Below are positions 1-11,426 of a stretch of DNA of 64,000 nt, one piece after another (the first letter of the stretch is position 1; each line of letters starts with the position of its first letter). This DNA comes from Rutstroemia sp. NJR-2017a BVV2. Its lineage: Eukaryota > Ascomycota > Leotiomycetes > Helotiales > Rutstroemiaceae. Where the stretch lies: contig NJPS01000054.1 of NCBI GenBank assembly GCA_002946415.1, forward strand, positions 744,001 to 808,000. The letters are read 5' to 3'. Made by a program: the position numbers and the translations under genes. The notes below the pieces were generated by a model. It searched no databases. It was not told the DNA's origin and worked only from the letters and a program-made list of their open reading frames with translations.

Positions 1-2064
1 TTCTCTTCACTCACGTTACCTAAAGCAACATACAGTAACACGGATCAATTGGTCATGTCATTTCCCCTTCCCTACAAAGCTCTCATCAGCTAGACACCCT
101 GACCCTATCCATCATCTCCTCTCGTGCTGCCCCCGATGGCTCAACCGCCAAAGCCACCATTTATCGACTCGCATCTACACGGTCACTTCTCGAGCAGCCG
201 ACCGACCGACCGGTAGCTGTTCTCCTTCCCGCCACTGGTGGTGCGCAACAAGCCCGTCAGCCAGCCAGCCAGCCAGCCATCCCTGGTTGAGGTAAAACTG
301 CAAAGTGCCCAAGTCAACCTACCCGGAATGTCTTTGCGCTATAATAAAGATGCGGGTAGATAAAAGATAGATGGGACTAAATTCGGTTAAGGAGATAAGC
401 CGATCCATCGATGTGAGCCGAGTCGATCGGATGAGGATGCGGATCACTGCGGATGGAATAGGGACCTGGAAGGCTGGAAGGCTGGAAGGGCGAACCGTGG
501 TAGAGACTCCTGTTCGTCCTAATCTTCGGTTTCAACTCTCACCTTACCAGTCTGGAAGAAACTTTCTTTGAGCCATTTTAGGTTTGCTGTTTCCACCACC
601 TCCGTCATGTCATACCAAGTCCTGTCTGAGCTACAGGAGTTTGGAAGGCAGAAATAGAACAAACGAAGAAGGCCTGTTTAGAACACGGTACGACACACAT
701 GACTCGGGCTAAGTTTCAATGAGCAACTCTACTCGGTGCTCGCGAGGCGTTCATGATCTTTGCAAGATGTCGCTCTAAGTGTCTTCCTGTGGGATTGCCC
801 GAACGTTTGTAGTCGTATTCAGATCGACCACCAGCCATGGTCTGCTTGAATGTAGCAGCTTGATAGTTCCCTTCGTTGTATTAACAATCGCATGTTTTGT
901 CGGATCTTTCAAGTGAGTCCGTGGGGAGGAAGGTTGCCGGCGCTTCACGTGATGGTCTCCCCAGATTTTCCGTGATAGGACTGACGCAGTGGCCACTCGA
1001 GACGAAATCGTGGTAAGCACGGTAAGGTAGGTTTGGAGCTGTGATGAAGCGTTGAACGAGCGCGTCGTGTCGAGTTGAGCATTCATGAATTGAGGGTTCA
1101 CGCACTCTGACCGTATCGTCTAGATAAATACTTCGTAATACTTCGTAAGACAATAAGTATTAAATAACCGTCTGCCTTTCCTTGTACAGATGGCAAATTC
1201 CCACATCTAAACGAGTCACCCAAAAACGTCCCCGGAAGTAAGGCAGGTACAATCGGCGATAGTGGAAGCGGATGTCACAATCTTGCAGTATGGCCGATCT
1301 ACGAATCAAATTGCGTAACTCAGCAGTCGACTTATCCGTCTCGCTCAATTGTCGAATGGACGGGGAAATGTCCTGACTTGCAGTTCTCGGAAACGCAAAT
1401 TGCCGTGCTATGCCATACGAAGCGTAGCCAGACCACTCGCTCTGCAGCCTGGAGGAATGAAAAGGAAACGGAACGCGGAAATGATGAGAGGAACGTCACA
1501 CCACAATGAGACCGTTTGTGAATAACGAATGACTAGAGCATCGGAAGAGACTCACCGTAAGTTGTATACTCATTAATACAAAGTACATAAGTACATAAAT
1601 ACTTAAACAGTCAAACGCACCAATGTTTATCAGATCGAAACACTCCCTTTGATTCGTTCTTTTCTAAACCTTCGAAGCTTCTTTTCCCACTTCTTCGACG
1701 GCTTTGCGGTGCCTTACATAAAGAAAAGGTACGGAAACCAGCTGGCCGGGCAGTAGTCGAGATCCCCTATTGAACAAATCCCTGCTGGATCAACAAAAAA
1801 GAAGAGGGTCCGAAATTTGCACTGGATAAGGCGAGCAGTCGCTCGAAAGAAAATTAATTGAAATACTACGCTCCTCCTCCTTCATCTACTAATCCTCTTA
1901 CTCTTTCCTGGATCGCATCCACGACACTCTTTAAGCTCATCGGCGCCCTTCCTTTCTCTTCCTTTGCAAGTCGGCGGCCAGTCAACATTTGCTCAACAGC
2001 TTGCCTATAATACCATTGCAATACAGAATCGCACTCCCCTTTCCACGGGAGATAGCACGCCACC
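1..2064. other. gene-free stretch upstream of ERG3
   Basis: I see no convincing gene. The open frames here are short, lack recognisable motifs and overlap one another on both strands. A short CCAG tandem repeat lies at about 258-277, and AT-rich short repeats built on TACATAA/ATACTT lie near 1125-1150 and 1580-1610. The last few hundred bases are presumably the ERG3 promoter and leader; this is inference from position only. Confidence 0.6.
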
Positions 2065-3214
2065 ATGGATATCGCCTTGGAGCTCACCGATAAATATATC
2101 TTCGACCACCTATACTCCGCCATTCTTCCTGCGAAGCCTATATCCTATAACCTGGAAGGCTCAGCCAATGCAACAATTCTAGATCTGAAAGCTGCTTCAC
2201 CATGGCAGTACGAACGCTCGAATTCCTGGCTCTCATTCGAGCCGACTGATGCCGCATATACCAGTCAATGGACGAGAGATAATCCTACGCGTCAACTTAT
2301 ATCGTTGTTCCTTATTACATGGTGAGCACTTCCGCTCTTCCCTTGCACCCTTTGCAATCCCAATCACCATCCCATGCTTGCCCTATCTACCAATCTACTC
2401 CCATGCCACCCACCCAATCTAACACCCTCCCTCCAGGATCGTCGGCGCCGCCATCTACTTCCTCGTCTCGACCCTCTCGTACATCTTCGTGTTCGACAAA
2501 ACCACCTTCAAGCACCCCAAATTCCTCAAAAACCAAATCCGGATGGAGATCTCGCAAGCCGTGAACAGCATGCCCTTCATCGCGCTCCTCACCGCCCCCT
2601 TCTTCTTCGCCGAAGTGCGCGGCTTCTCCAAGCTCTACGACCGCTCCGCCGAAGGCCCCGGCGTCTGGTACGACTACTTCCAATTCCCGCTGTTCCTCGT
2701 CTTCACCGATTTCTGGATTTATCTCATCCACCGCGGCCTGCACCACCCGCTGATTTACAAAACCCTGCACAAGCCTCACCACAAATGGATCATGCCGACG
2801 CCGTACGCATCCGTGGCATTCCATCCTGTCGACGGCTTCTTGCAGTCGCTGCCGTACCATGTCTTCCCGTTCATTTTCCCGCTGCAGAAATTCGCGTACT
2901 TGGGCCTGTTTGCCTTTGTTCAGATCTGGACGGTGTTTATCCATGACGGGGAGTATGTGGCCAATAGCCCGATTTTGAATGGAGCGGCATGCCATACCAT
3001 GCATCATTTGTACTTTAATTATAATTATGGACAGTACACGACGCTGTGGGATCGTCTGGGAGGGAGCTATCGCAAGCCGAATGAGGAGCTGTTCAGGAGA
3101 GAGAGTAAGATGGGACAGAAGGAGTGGGAGAGGCAGGTTGCGGAGATGGAGAAGAAGGTGCTGGAGGCGGAGGGGGAGGATGATCGGGTTTATGAGGATA
3201 AGAAGTTGAAGTGA
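2065..3214 (+). CDS. ERG3: C-5 sterol desaturase (ERG3), two exons
   Basis: Introduces the C5-C6 double bond into episterol-type sterols in the endoplasmic reticulum, late in ergosterol synthesis; the enzyme family is di-iron and membrane-bound. Exons are 2065-2321 and 2437-3214. The intron starts GTGAGC, ends CTCCAG and splits a Trp codon, giving 344 aa, close to the yeast length. The fatty acid hydroxylase histidine boxes are all present: HRGLHH near residue 183, HKPHH near 197 and HTMHH near 272. Hydrophobic segments precede each box. The N-terminal 85 residues carry the acidic/aromatic sequence usual in fungal Erg3, and the C-terminus is a charged coiled tail ending in a lysine-rich stretch. 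The start is the first ATG of the frame that leads into the splice donor. It converges on the SIZ-type gene across a low-complexity spacer. Paralogues exist in many fungi, so the exact copy (ERG3A or ERG3B) is not decided. Confidence 0.95.
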
Positions 3215-4641
3215 GGGAGTGGGTGATAGGTAGTGTGGTGAGATGAAACGAGATGAGCTGTGGTGTGTGGTGTGTACATATGACGAAAAAAAAATGCATA
3301 ATGGCAGAGGAGAGAAGATGAGAAGGTGGTGAGGGGCAGGCGGGATGATATGATATTCCATAACGGGCGTTTTTTCCTTTTTCTTCTCCACTTCATACAC
3401 TTTTTCTCATTGTCTTTTTCGACGAGAAGAGTGCTAGGGTTATTATAGTATTAATGGATGATGGATGTATAGATGGACGACGAAGAAAAGTTAGGACAGG
3501 GAAAGAGAAGTGGGAGGGGGGGAGATAAAGGAAAGAGAATATCTATCTATTTTAGTGACACTTAGGATCAGATTAATGAAGAGGAGAGGATTAATAAATA
3601 TGTCTTGAGTGATTGTGGTTGATGTTTCTACGTGTTTGCGCCTTTTGTGTGTGTTGGATGATGGCATAGATGGTTAGATGGAGATGAAGTTGGGAATGGA
3701 AGGAGGGGAAGGAAAGGGAAGAGGGCAGGGAAGAGAACAAGGAAGAGGATAGGCAAGAAGAAGGGGAAAGAAGTAGAAGTGAAGAACAGGCACAGAGTTA
3801 AAGAACTAGAAAGAGAGAAAGAGAAGAAGAAAGGGAACAAGAAAGCAAGCCAACTTACTCCACTGAAGTGCATGCATGAGAATACAGCATCGCAAAGTTA
3901 AGGAAGGTTATTTCTATTTCTACCCATCTCCTCTCCTCTCCTCTCTTCTCTTCTCTTCTCTTCTCTCTCCACTACAACCTATCCCTGCCCATCCATCTCA
4001 TCTCTTCCTTCTCATCCCATCTCGCACAGCAACCAACCAGCCAACCACCTACCACGCGCACCTCATTGCAAGCCCATTCATTCATTTCACAGCTATTAGA
4101 TTCTCTTGCTTGCTCGCTTTCTTTCTTGATTGATATATTATCTCTCATACCTACCCCGAGATAAACCCCCATCCCAATTCCATTCCCCTCCCATACCCAT
4201 ACCCTACCCTACCCCATCACACCACACCACACCATACTATATAAACCTCAACCAAGCACCAAGCACCAGCCAGCAAGCTTTCCCTAACCCAAGCCAAGCC
4301 ATTCCATTCCATCCCAATGCAAGCAAGTCCATCCCTCACCCCAAACGCCATCTCCGTTTCCATTCATCATTCATAGCACACAAACCTCTCTCCCGTTCCG
4401 TTCCCACTTCACACATTAAAAGCCGACGTGAAGGCGGGGTTTAGAAAAAGGGGGAGGGAGGGCGCAAAAGCTATCTATCTATCTAGCTATCGTACAAGAT
4501 TTTCTTTGAAATATCGCTTCGAGTCAACGAACGGGGTATGAGTTGATAAAGTATGGCATCCATGCATCCATGCAAACCGCAAGCCGGACCGTCAAAAATG
4601 AAGCATCATGTCATTGAAACTTGCAGAGACCACAACCAGCA
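3215..4641. repeat. convergent intergenic spacer with polypurine and polypyrimidine tracts
   Basis: Between the 3' ends of ERG3 and the SUMO ligase gene. From about 3676 to 3855 the + strand is nearly all A and G. From about 3927 to 3970 it becomes a pure CT tract built of CTCCT and TTCTC units, and CT/CA-rich sequence continues to about 4440. A CTAT microsatellite lies near 4471-4490. Open frames here are low-complexity artefacts. The two tracts are opposite in strand polarity and face each other. Confidence 0.75.
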
Positions 4642-6626
4642 TCATCTATACCCGTTCGGTCGATACGGCGGAGGCTGAGGTAGCGAGGAATACGAGCCCG
4701 TCATCTGTCTCTTAGGTTGTCTTTCCACCGGCGGGCCATCATCTTCGTCTCCACTCGACGTAAGATCGATAACTTCCGGTAGGGGTCTCTTGCCGCTGAT
4801 GGATGAACCGTTGGGACGAGAAGAATATGCAGATGATGTGGAGGGTTCGCGGGTTGCGGGGGTGAGAGTGCCGTTTGTGGGGGGAGGTCGAGTGGGCGTT
4901 GACATGTGGATCTTGTCGTTGGTTCGGGTGATGACTATGAGATCATCGTCTTCCGAGTCGCTTGCTACACCGTTTCGCGTGGACATGGGGTCCGGTTTGC
5001 TGTAGAGACTCCATTTGCCTTCGGGTTCTACTGTGACTTGGTCTACTGAGTGGGAGGTATTTTGTAGAATGTCCTTGACGTATCTAAGCTTATGTTAGCA
5101 CTCCCCTCCCCTCAATGTTGATGATGCTTGAACTCACTCGTCAACAGCTAAGTTTTCAAAAGGGGCCGAATTGTTGCATATTGGGCACTGCCACGTGGGC
5201 GCTTGTTCTTGTAGCTGGAGGTAGGAAGTAGCATCAAAACATTGGTTGTGCCTGCATAAAACCGATCGACATGGCAGTTCGATGCGCAGCGTGGATATTG
5301 GACACTTCAGTGACAGTACTGAAGCTGTGGCAACGATGTCTGCATTGCGTGCTTTACTGATCACTAAAGATATTTAGCCTTGGCGTGAAGGGAAAGGGGG
5401 TACACCTGATCATACTATCATTCACAACTAAGTCCTTGGTAATCTTCTTTCCAGTTGCCAACTTCTTCCCCAAGTCTGCAACGGACACGGTCTTGACAAC
5501 ATAAATAGCTAAATAAAACTTCTAGAATGATCGTCAGCAATCAGGTCTTTAGTTTTGCGAGTGTTCCAACACCAAGAGAAATGCTAGGTATCTTGGATTG
5601 GAGTGAGAAGATTAACCTGAACGTGACCTGCCTTCGTTGTCAATGCGTATGTCATTTCAATATTATTTTGGTAACCCGCAATCTTTAGTCTGAGCTCGTC
5701 CGTAATATCGACCGGCAGGGTACTTCCGGGCTTGTTTTTCAACCCTCGTAAGTTTGCCTTGACTTCCCCCCCATTTACTTTTATTTCGGATTGATGCGGA
5801 AATGCTATGTCTTGCTTGCCATTGGCTTCACCTGCGCAAAATACCATAACTCGAAGTGCAGGGTCGTTTAGAATCCTGGCTAATATGGGGTGACTTTGGG
5901 GTTTAAGGTGGATAGCCATGGTATGACGATTCGCCGCCATTGCTGGTATATGCGATTAGTACTTTCCCTAGAGATCTCGGACAATAACCATACCCTCACA
6001 AGTTTTCGTCTCTCCTAATTGCTCTTGAATCGTGTAAAATGGGCTTGGCTTGAATTCCAGTCCTAAAAATGGTCAGATCGTGTGCGCGCAGCCTTGGGGC
6101 GGGAGTCACATACTCATCCCAGACCCGTTCACCTTATTATTATATGATTGCGACTGCATGGCTGCCCCTCCGTAATTGAATACTGGAGCCCCCTTCGGTG
6201 CTTGATTCGCAGCTGGGGAAGAAGAATTGCCGTAGCTGAGGTAGCCTCGTGCTGGGATGGAATCCGGACGTTCGATGATCCTTCTCAGACGAGTAAATCT
6301 TTGCTCGTCTTGCGCGTTCGCATATGCTCGAATTTCTGAACAGTGACAAACAGGTTAGCAAGCTATTGCTTCTTATATTCCGCCACCAGTCCCGTCGCGC
6401 CTGGAGCTCAGTTGGAAGGACCGTGAAACCGCGAGCTCATCGATATGACATGCGCATAAAACGTACTTTCGATTATTCTGTTCTGTAGTTCGGCTTTAAC
6501 ACCATTCGTCTTTAACCCTTCTGCTGAACATATGGATTTCAGAGTGTTGTTGAGCATTCCACCATTCTTCACCAGACGTACGAATGGTTCTGGATCGAGG
6601 AAACCACCACCCCCCATCGAGGCCAT
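4642..6626 (-). CDS. siz1: SIZ/PIAS-type E3 SUMO ligase, seven exons
   Basis: Transfers SUMO to nuclear substrates. Exons from the 5' end are 6467-6626, 6114-6335, 5994-6062, 5617-5942, 5406-5521, 5138-5356 and 4642-5083, giving 517 aa with all phases matching. Domain order is typical. A SAP-like DNA-binding helix pair is at residues 14-52. A PINIT region at about 128-290 starts with a FKPSPFYTI motif. An SP-RING zinc finger lies at about 300-370, with the C..C, LCRHNQCFD and CPIC ligand pattern. The conserved YVKDIL segment and a D-Q-V-x-(V/I)-E-P motif follow it. The tail holds two hydrophobic cores beside acidic residues, LIVITR near 418 and VIDLT near 473. These look like SUMO-interacting motifs, the second being the canonical one. 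The start ATG is the first in the SAP frame. It is divergent from the Llp-type gene with a 471-base shared upstream region. Function is firm by family; the SIZ1 versus NFI1 assignment is not. Confidence 0.92.
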
Positions 6627-7097
6627 TTCCTATCTTTGACTGCTATGATCGCCTTAACAGTGGTAGACTTAGCAAAATTCCCGTGAAGGTTTAAATAAAG
6701 CAAAGATGAACGAATCAATTTTCCAGATAACATACACCTCTATTAAATAGCGAAAGAGAATCCTTGTTTCCGCTCGAGTTTTGTTTTTGGTTGTCCTTCC
6801 TAGCTTGGTGCTCAGAATAAATTGTGAATTTGGCCTGCTCCGAGTCTCGACCTCAGTGAATCGAGGCGAATAGTAAGGTCTGTGAGGGCGCACTTGCCTG
6901 CATTGTTTTAGGCGGCGGCAACCGGCAGAAGTGCTTCAATCCACGCTAAGATAATCAAATCAGTAAAATCAGTAAAATCAGTACGCCGCTAAAAATTGTT
7001 GCGCGAGATCAGGAAGAAGAAAACGAACTTTCCCGTCGCAACTACAACCCTCTTCGAATTTTCTTTCCATTAAATCGATACCTCACCCTTTGAAGCC
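6627..7097. promoter_or_regulatory. divergent upstream region between SIZ-type and Llp-type genes
   Basis: This 471-base spacer must hold the 5' regions of both genes. A direct repeat of the unit AAATCAGT with short spacers occurs three times at about 6957-6982, roughly 120 bases before the Llp-type start. It could be a protein-binding array or a simple repeat. No clear TATA box was found. Confidence 0.35.
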
Positions 7098-7632
7098 ATG
7101 GCTAAAGGCGCGCGAGCAAGTACCAAGAAAGCGAATCATGCAGCTCTGAAAGCGAAAGTGTTTGGTCCAGTCGAAAATGCAAGAGCAGAGAGATTACATG
7201 CGAAACTTATGGAATTGGCATCACAACCAAAGCCATCAGCAAAGGCTGATGATGTAGATATGGATGGAAAAGACGGGAAAGATTCCGCAGAAGGTGGGAA
7301 ATATCAATTCTGTATCATCGAGGAATATGCTCTAACATGCGATCAACAGGGTCTGGAGAAGATACCTCGGACAACAATGTTATGCCTACAGCTCAAGAGA
7401 AGCAATCCGAAGGTGAGTTCTAACATATCAAAGCATCTGCGCACAACTCTACAAATCGCTGATCTCGGGAACTGCAGAGATGGAAGTAGACAAGGACAAC
7501 AACAAACTCAGCTCGAAGACGTCGAAGAACCGTATCTTCAAGAAGAGGAGCAGTCGACACAAGACAATGACTTTCACAACCTACAAGAATGGGAAGAAAG
7601 TTGGAGGGAGGGTTGGGAAGGCAAAGAAATGA
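7098..7632 (+). CDS. Llp/DUF2423-family ribosome biogenesis protein, three exons
   Basis: Exons 7098-7293, 7350-7412 and 7478-7632 give 137 aa. The N-terminus (MAKGARAS, then a Lys/Ala-rich helix with KVFGPVENARAERL) matches the DUF2423 / Llp family of small basic nuclear or nucleolar proteins linked to large-subunit ribosome assembly. The middle is acidic (DVDMDGKDGKD). The C-terminus is strongly basic, with FKKRSSRHK and a TTYKNGKK motif ending GKAKK, as usual in this family. Both introns have AG acceptors; the first donor is the weak GTGGGA. Family recognition comes from the N-terminal block and the basic tail, and the molecular role is inherited from the family. Confidence 0.8.
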
Positions 7633-8137
7633 TATTGCGAAGGAAAATTGATCACAATGAATTTGCTGGCGCATCAGGAGGTCATGGTCGGAGTCTGGAG
7701 TTCGTAGTGGGGTGTTGTTGCAGTACACATTCGATGCACAGAAGCCAAGCCATTGGGGTGTGCTCAAGATATTGAAGTGATCTGTATTGAATAGATCTGT
7801 TCTCATAAGTACAAGTTGAAGCTTCGTCTGGCAATTATATCCGGTTGCATGACCCTTTGAGCGGAACTTCATAGTATCTCAGACGATAACTTGCTCTCAC
7901 AAAAATTTCAAAAATTTCCACGATAAGGAATCCTTATCGAAGACGCCAAAATGCGTTTTCTTACTGCCACCTAAGGTTAACTTTACCCATGGTTGCCCTT
8001 AATACCATCCTTACACGAACCAGCTCTATTTAAATAAATAGTGATGGCAGCGGGAGTCCCTATTCGCCTTGCTGTTGGTTTCGTTCAATGAAAGTATCTA
8101 GGAATCTCAGCGCGCCGCCATCCGAATAATTGGCGCA
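7633..8137. other. spacer between Llp-type gene and LAS21
   Basis: I see no gene. Between the tandem + strand genes this must hold a terminator and the LAS21 promoter. The antisense open frame across 7420-7872 lacks motifs and covers coding sequence of the preceding gene. Confidence 0.5.
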
Positions 8138-11100
8138 ATGGCTTCTCAAATTCGCAGTCTCCTGCTCATAGCAGCAAATGCTCTCATCCCTATTGCTATC
8201 CTGACTTTCGCCAGTGGGTTTTTTCCATATAAGCCATTTCTGTCTGGGTTGGCGCAGTATGAGTCTTTGGAATATGGAGCGCCTCCGGGAGCGCCATTCG
8301 ATAAAGTGATCTTTATGGTTGTGGATGCTCTGAGAAGGTACAATGGTCCCTTATGCTCGGGAATGGAAGCTTACATGACAGCGATTTTGTATATTCGAAC
8401 ATTTCGGGGTTTCAGTTCACACAGAGGTAAGTTTGGAGCTATCTGAAGCCATAGATTGAATGGCTAATGACTGCCTGCAGCCTCATTTCCAACGGAGCAG
8501 CGCTTCCATTCACAGCGCATGCGACATCACCGACTATTACCATGCCCAGAATCAAAGCCATAACTACTGGTTCCATACCATCTTTCCTGGATGTGATCTT
8601 GAATTTCGCCGAATCAGACACTACCTCATCCTTGGCGACGCAAGACACATGGCTCGCACAAATGAAGGCAAAAGGGACGGGGAAGATGGTTATGTTCGGT
8701 GATGACACCTGGTTGAAGCTATTCCCGGAAACTTTTGATACGGCAGATGGGACTTCGAGCTTTTTTGTTTCGGTCAGTCGATCGAATAATATGATATATA
8801 GAAATATAGCTGAAAATGAATTCATTAGGATTTTACGGAAGTAGACCATAATGTAACCAGGAATATCCCCGAGGCATTGAAGAGCGACGAATGGAATACA
8901 ATGGTTCTTCACTATCTAGGACTTGATCATATCGGGCACAAGGCAGGACCACGGAGGTAGGATGTACAGTCAAATCTATAAGTATAGAGACTAACATTAC
9001 AAGCCCAAACATGGTTCCTAAACAGCAAGAAATGGACGGAATAGTACGTCAAATCTATGAAAGCATGGAATCTAAGGATCACCTAAGCTCTGCTCTCCTG
9101 GTTCTCTGCGGCGACCATGGCATGAATGATGTGGGCAACCACGGCGGTTCTAGCCCTGGCGAGACTTCCCCGGCCCTAGTCTTCATGTCACCGAAGTTCA
9201 AGGATGTCCGAAGCAAAGACCAGACACTCCAGGTGCCTGCACCTTTTGAGCAGGAATTCCAATATTATAAAACGGTCGAGCAGTCTGATATAGCTCCTAC
9301 ACTTGGAGCACTCCTTGGGTTTCCCGTGCCGCGAAACAATCTCGGTGCCTTCATTGATGATTTCCTTGTATTTTGGCCTGACAGTATGTTAGCAAATTAT
9401 CTTGCATGTATACTTGCTGACATCCAGCAGGAAATGATCGAATCCAAATCTTGCTCAGAAATGCTAGGCAGATACTTGGTGTTGTTACAGCAACGTTCCC
9501 TTCATTTGAAGGCGAAGGCCCTGCCGAGAACTGCCAAACACTATCAAATAGTGTTGATGATCTTGCATGTCAGTGGAGGGGGGTCACTCAAGGTCTACAC
9601 CAGCTCCAGAATGATGGGGAACACTACGATGCGTGGGTAGCAGCAATCACAAAGGCAAGTCCCTAGCTACTATTATACTTCTACTACTAACAACTTAAAG
9701 TGGTTAAAAGAAGCTCAAGATCTGATGAGTGGCACAGCTAGCAACTATGATGTTAGAAAGCTTGTTACAGGCCAAGCTGTAGCTGCTTTGGCATTTGTGA
9801 TGGCAACTGCAGCCGCATGGCCATTCTTCAAGAGGTCATTCAAAGCCATCTTTCCATTCATAATCGTATGCCTGCTATATTCGATCATGATGTTTGCCAG
9901 CAGTTACGTCGAAGAAGAGCAACACTTCTGGTACTGGACATCTTCAGCATGGCTCTTCATATTGTGTGTTGGAAGGTAGGCAATTTACGTGTTGTTGATA
10001 TCAAGATACATATGACTAACGACCCCCAGTACCCGACGTCAATTGCTACCATCTCGCCTTTTTGTTTTGCTAGCTATCTCGGTTCTCTCTCTTACAAGAA
10101 CTGCTAGACGTTGGAACCAAACAGGACAAAAATTCGCTGGAGATCCGGATATAGCTCGCACCTTTTTCTCCCAGCATCGAGGGACCCTCTGGAATCTTGT
10201 CGCTATCACATATCTATGGAATCTACAATCACTGGCTAGTAAAGGGTTCTCTGGCTTCCCACAAGTAGTTGCTGGAGCTATCTCAACTCTATTAACTACA
10301 GCAGCTGTTACATTTAAGCTCGCATTTACCTATGAAGATTCGCCTGAGCTACTGTCCGGTCTTGCAAAGTCAATTGCGGAACGTGATATTGGTATCCCTT
10401 TGGTGTTCAGAGCAAGATTGGTGTTTATAGGCATTGCATGTGCACTGCTGTATACGATATTGGCTGGCTTCGGATCATCCAGCACGACTTCTGCCAGTAA
10501 AGTTGCCGGTCACCAACGTTCTCATGGTAGATTCTCCTCCTTCTCTTGTAAACCCAGCTAATGAATTTCAGTACCAATGCGCACCATACACGACCTCTTC
10601 ACTCTTTTCCTAATCACACAATCGCGCGCCACAAACATTCCTCTGATTCTCCTCTTCGACATCCTCTTCAAACTTTTATCTGCCCTCAACCTCTCCCTCG
10701 TTGAAATTTCAACAACCATCCTGCTTCTCCAACATTTCTCCTTCTTCGCCTTCGGCAACTCCAACGCCATCTCCTCCGTCGACCTCTCCTCTGCCTACAA
10801 CGGCGTCGACTCCTACAACATCCTCGCCGTCGGCATCCTAACCTTCGTCTCCAACTGGGCGGGCCCCCTATTCTGCGCTTCCGCGGGTAACCTCCTCTTT
10901 CTCGACTACTGGAAGCGAATGAGCGCTAAGCGCAAACCCGCATCCATTGCAGAAAGTACTCACACGAAGTCTAATATCTGGACCGATTATATATCTTTCC
11001 TGACGGTTTTCGTAACATGTAGTTTGACGGCCACAATGATGGCTTGTACGATTTTGAGGACGCATCTTTTCATTTGGACGGTTTTTAGTCCGAAGTTTTT

Positions 11101-11197
11101 GTATACTATGGTTTGGAGTGTAGGGATGCATTCGGGAGGGAATGTTTTGCTGGGAGGGCTTTTGTTTAGATTGGGGAGGGCACTTGGTGGAAGTTAA
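8138..11197 (+). CDS. LAS21: GPI ethanolamine phosphate transferase 2 (LAS21/GPI7), nine exons
   Basis: Adds ethanolamine phosphate to the second mannose of the GPI anchor in the ER membrane. Exons are 8138-8337, 8382-8426, 8481-8772, 8829-8956, 9004-9383, 9428-9654, 9701-9975, 10030-10526 and 10572-11197. They join in phase to 889 aa. The N-terminus has a signal-anchor helix. The lumenal alkaline-phosphatase-like domain shows VVDALRSDF (metal ligand Asp), the nucleophile region PTITMPR, GLDHIGHKAGP, and CGDHGM followed by GNHGG with metal-binding Asp/His. The C-terminal half, from about residue 440, is multi-spanning. The intron at 9655-9700 is GC-AG (AAG/GCAAGT, branch CTAAC), needed to keep ITK-WLKEAQ in frame. 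The start is the first ATG before the signal anchor. The gene converges on the large secreted protein gene. Confidence 0.93.
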
Positions 11198-11426
11198 GGT
11201 GGGTGTGGGTTTCCGTTTGTTGAGGCTTGGGAGTATGGGAAAAGCTAGATAAATTGTATATACTTCTCAAAAAGGTAATTGGTAGCAGCAATATAATATA
11301 TTGATACTTTTCTTATGAAGTTGTGATATATATGAGAGAGAAAATTTCGAGAGATCTATAGTAAAGGTAGAAATGAACACCTTTACAATAGGTCTCTGTC
11401 AGGTGTACAACATAGCTTTGCAAATC

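Noticed and set aside
2387..3400. 337-codon open frame antisense to ERG3 exon 2
   Set aside because: It overlaps the firm ERG3 exon and has low-complexity His/Pro/Leu runs; it is a by-product of C-rich then G-rich codon use.
6669..6893. 74-codon minus frame upstream of the SUMO ligase
   Set aside because: No motif, and it sits in the divergent promoter region.
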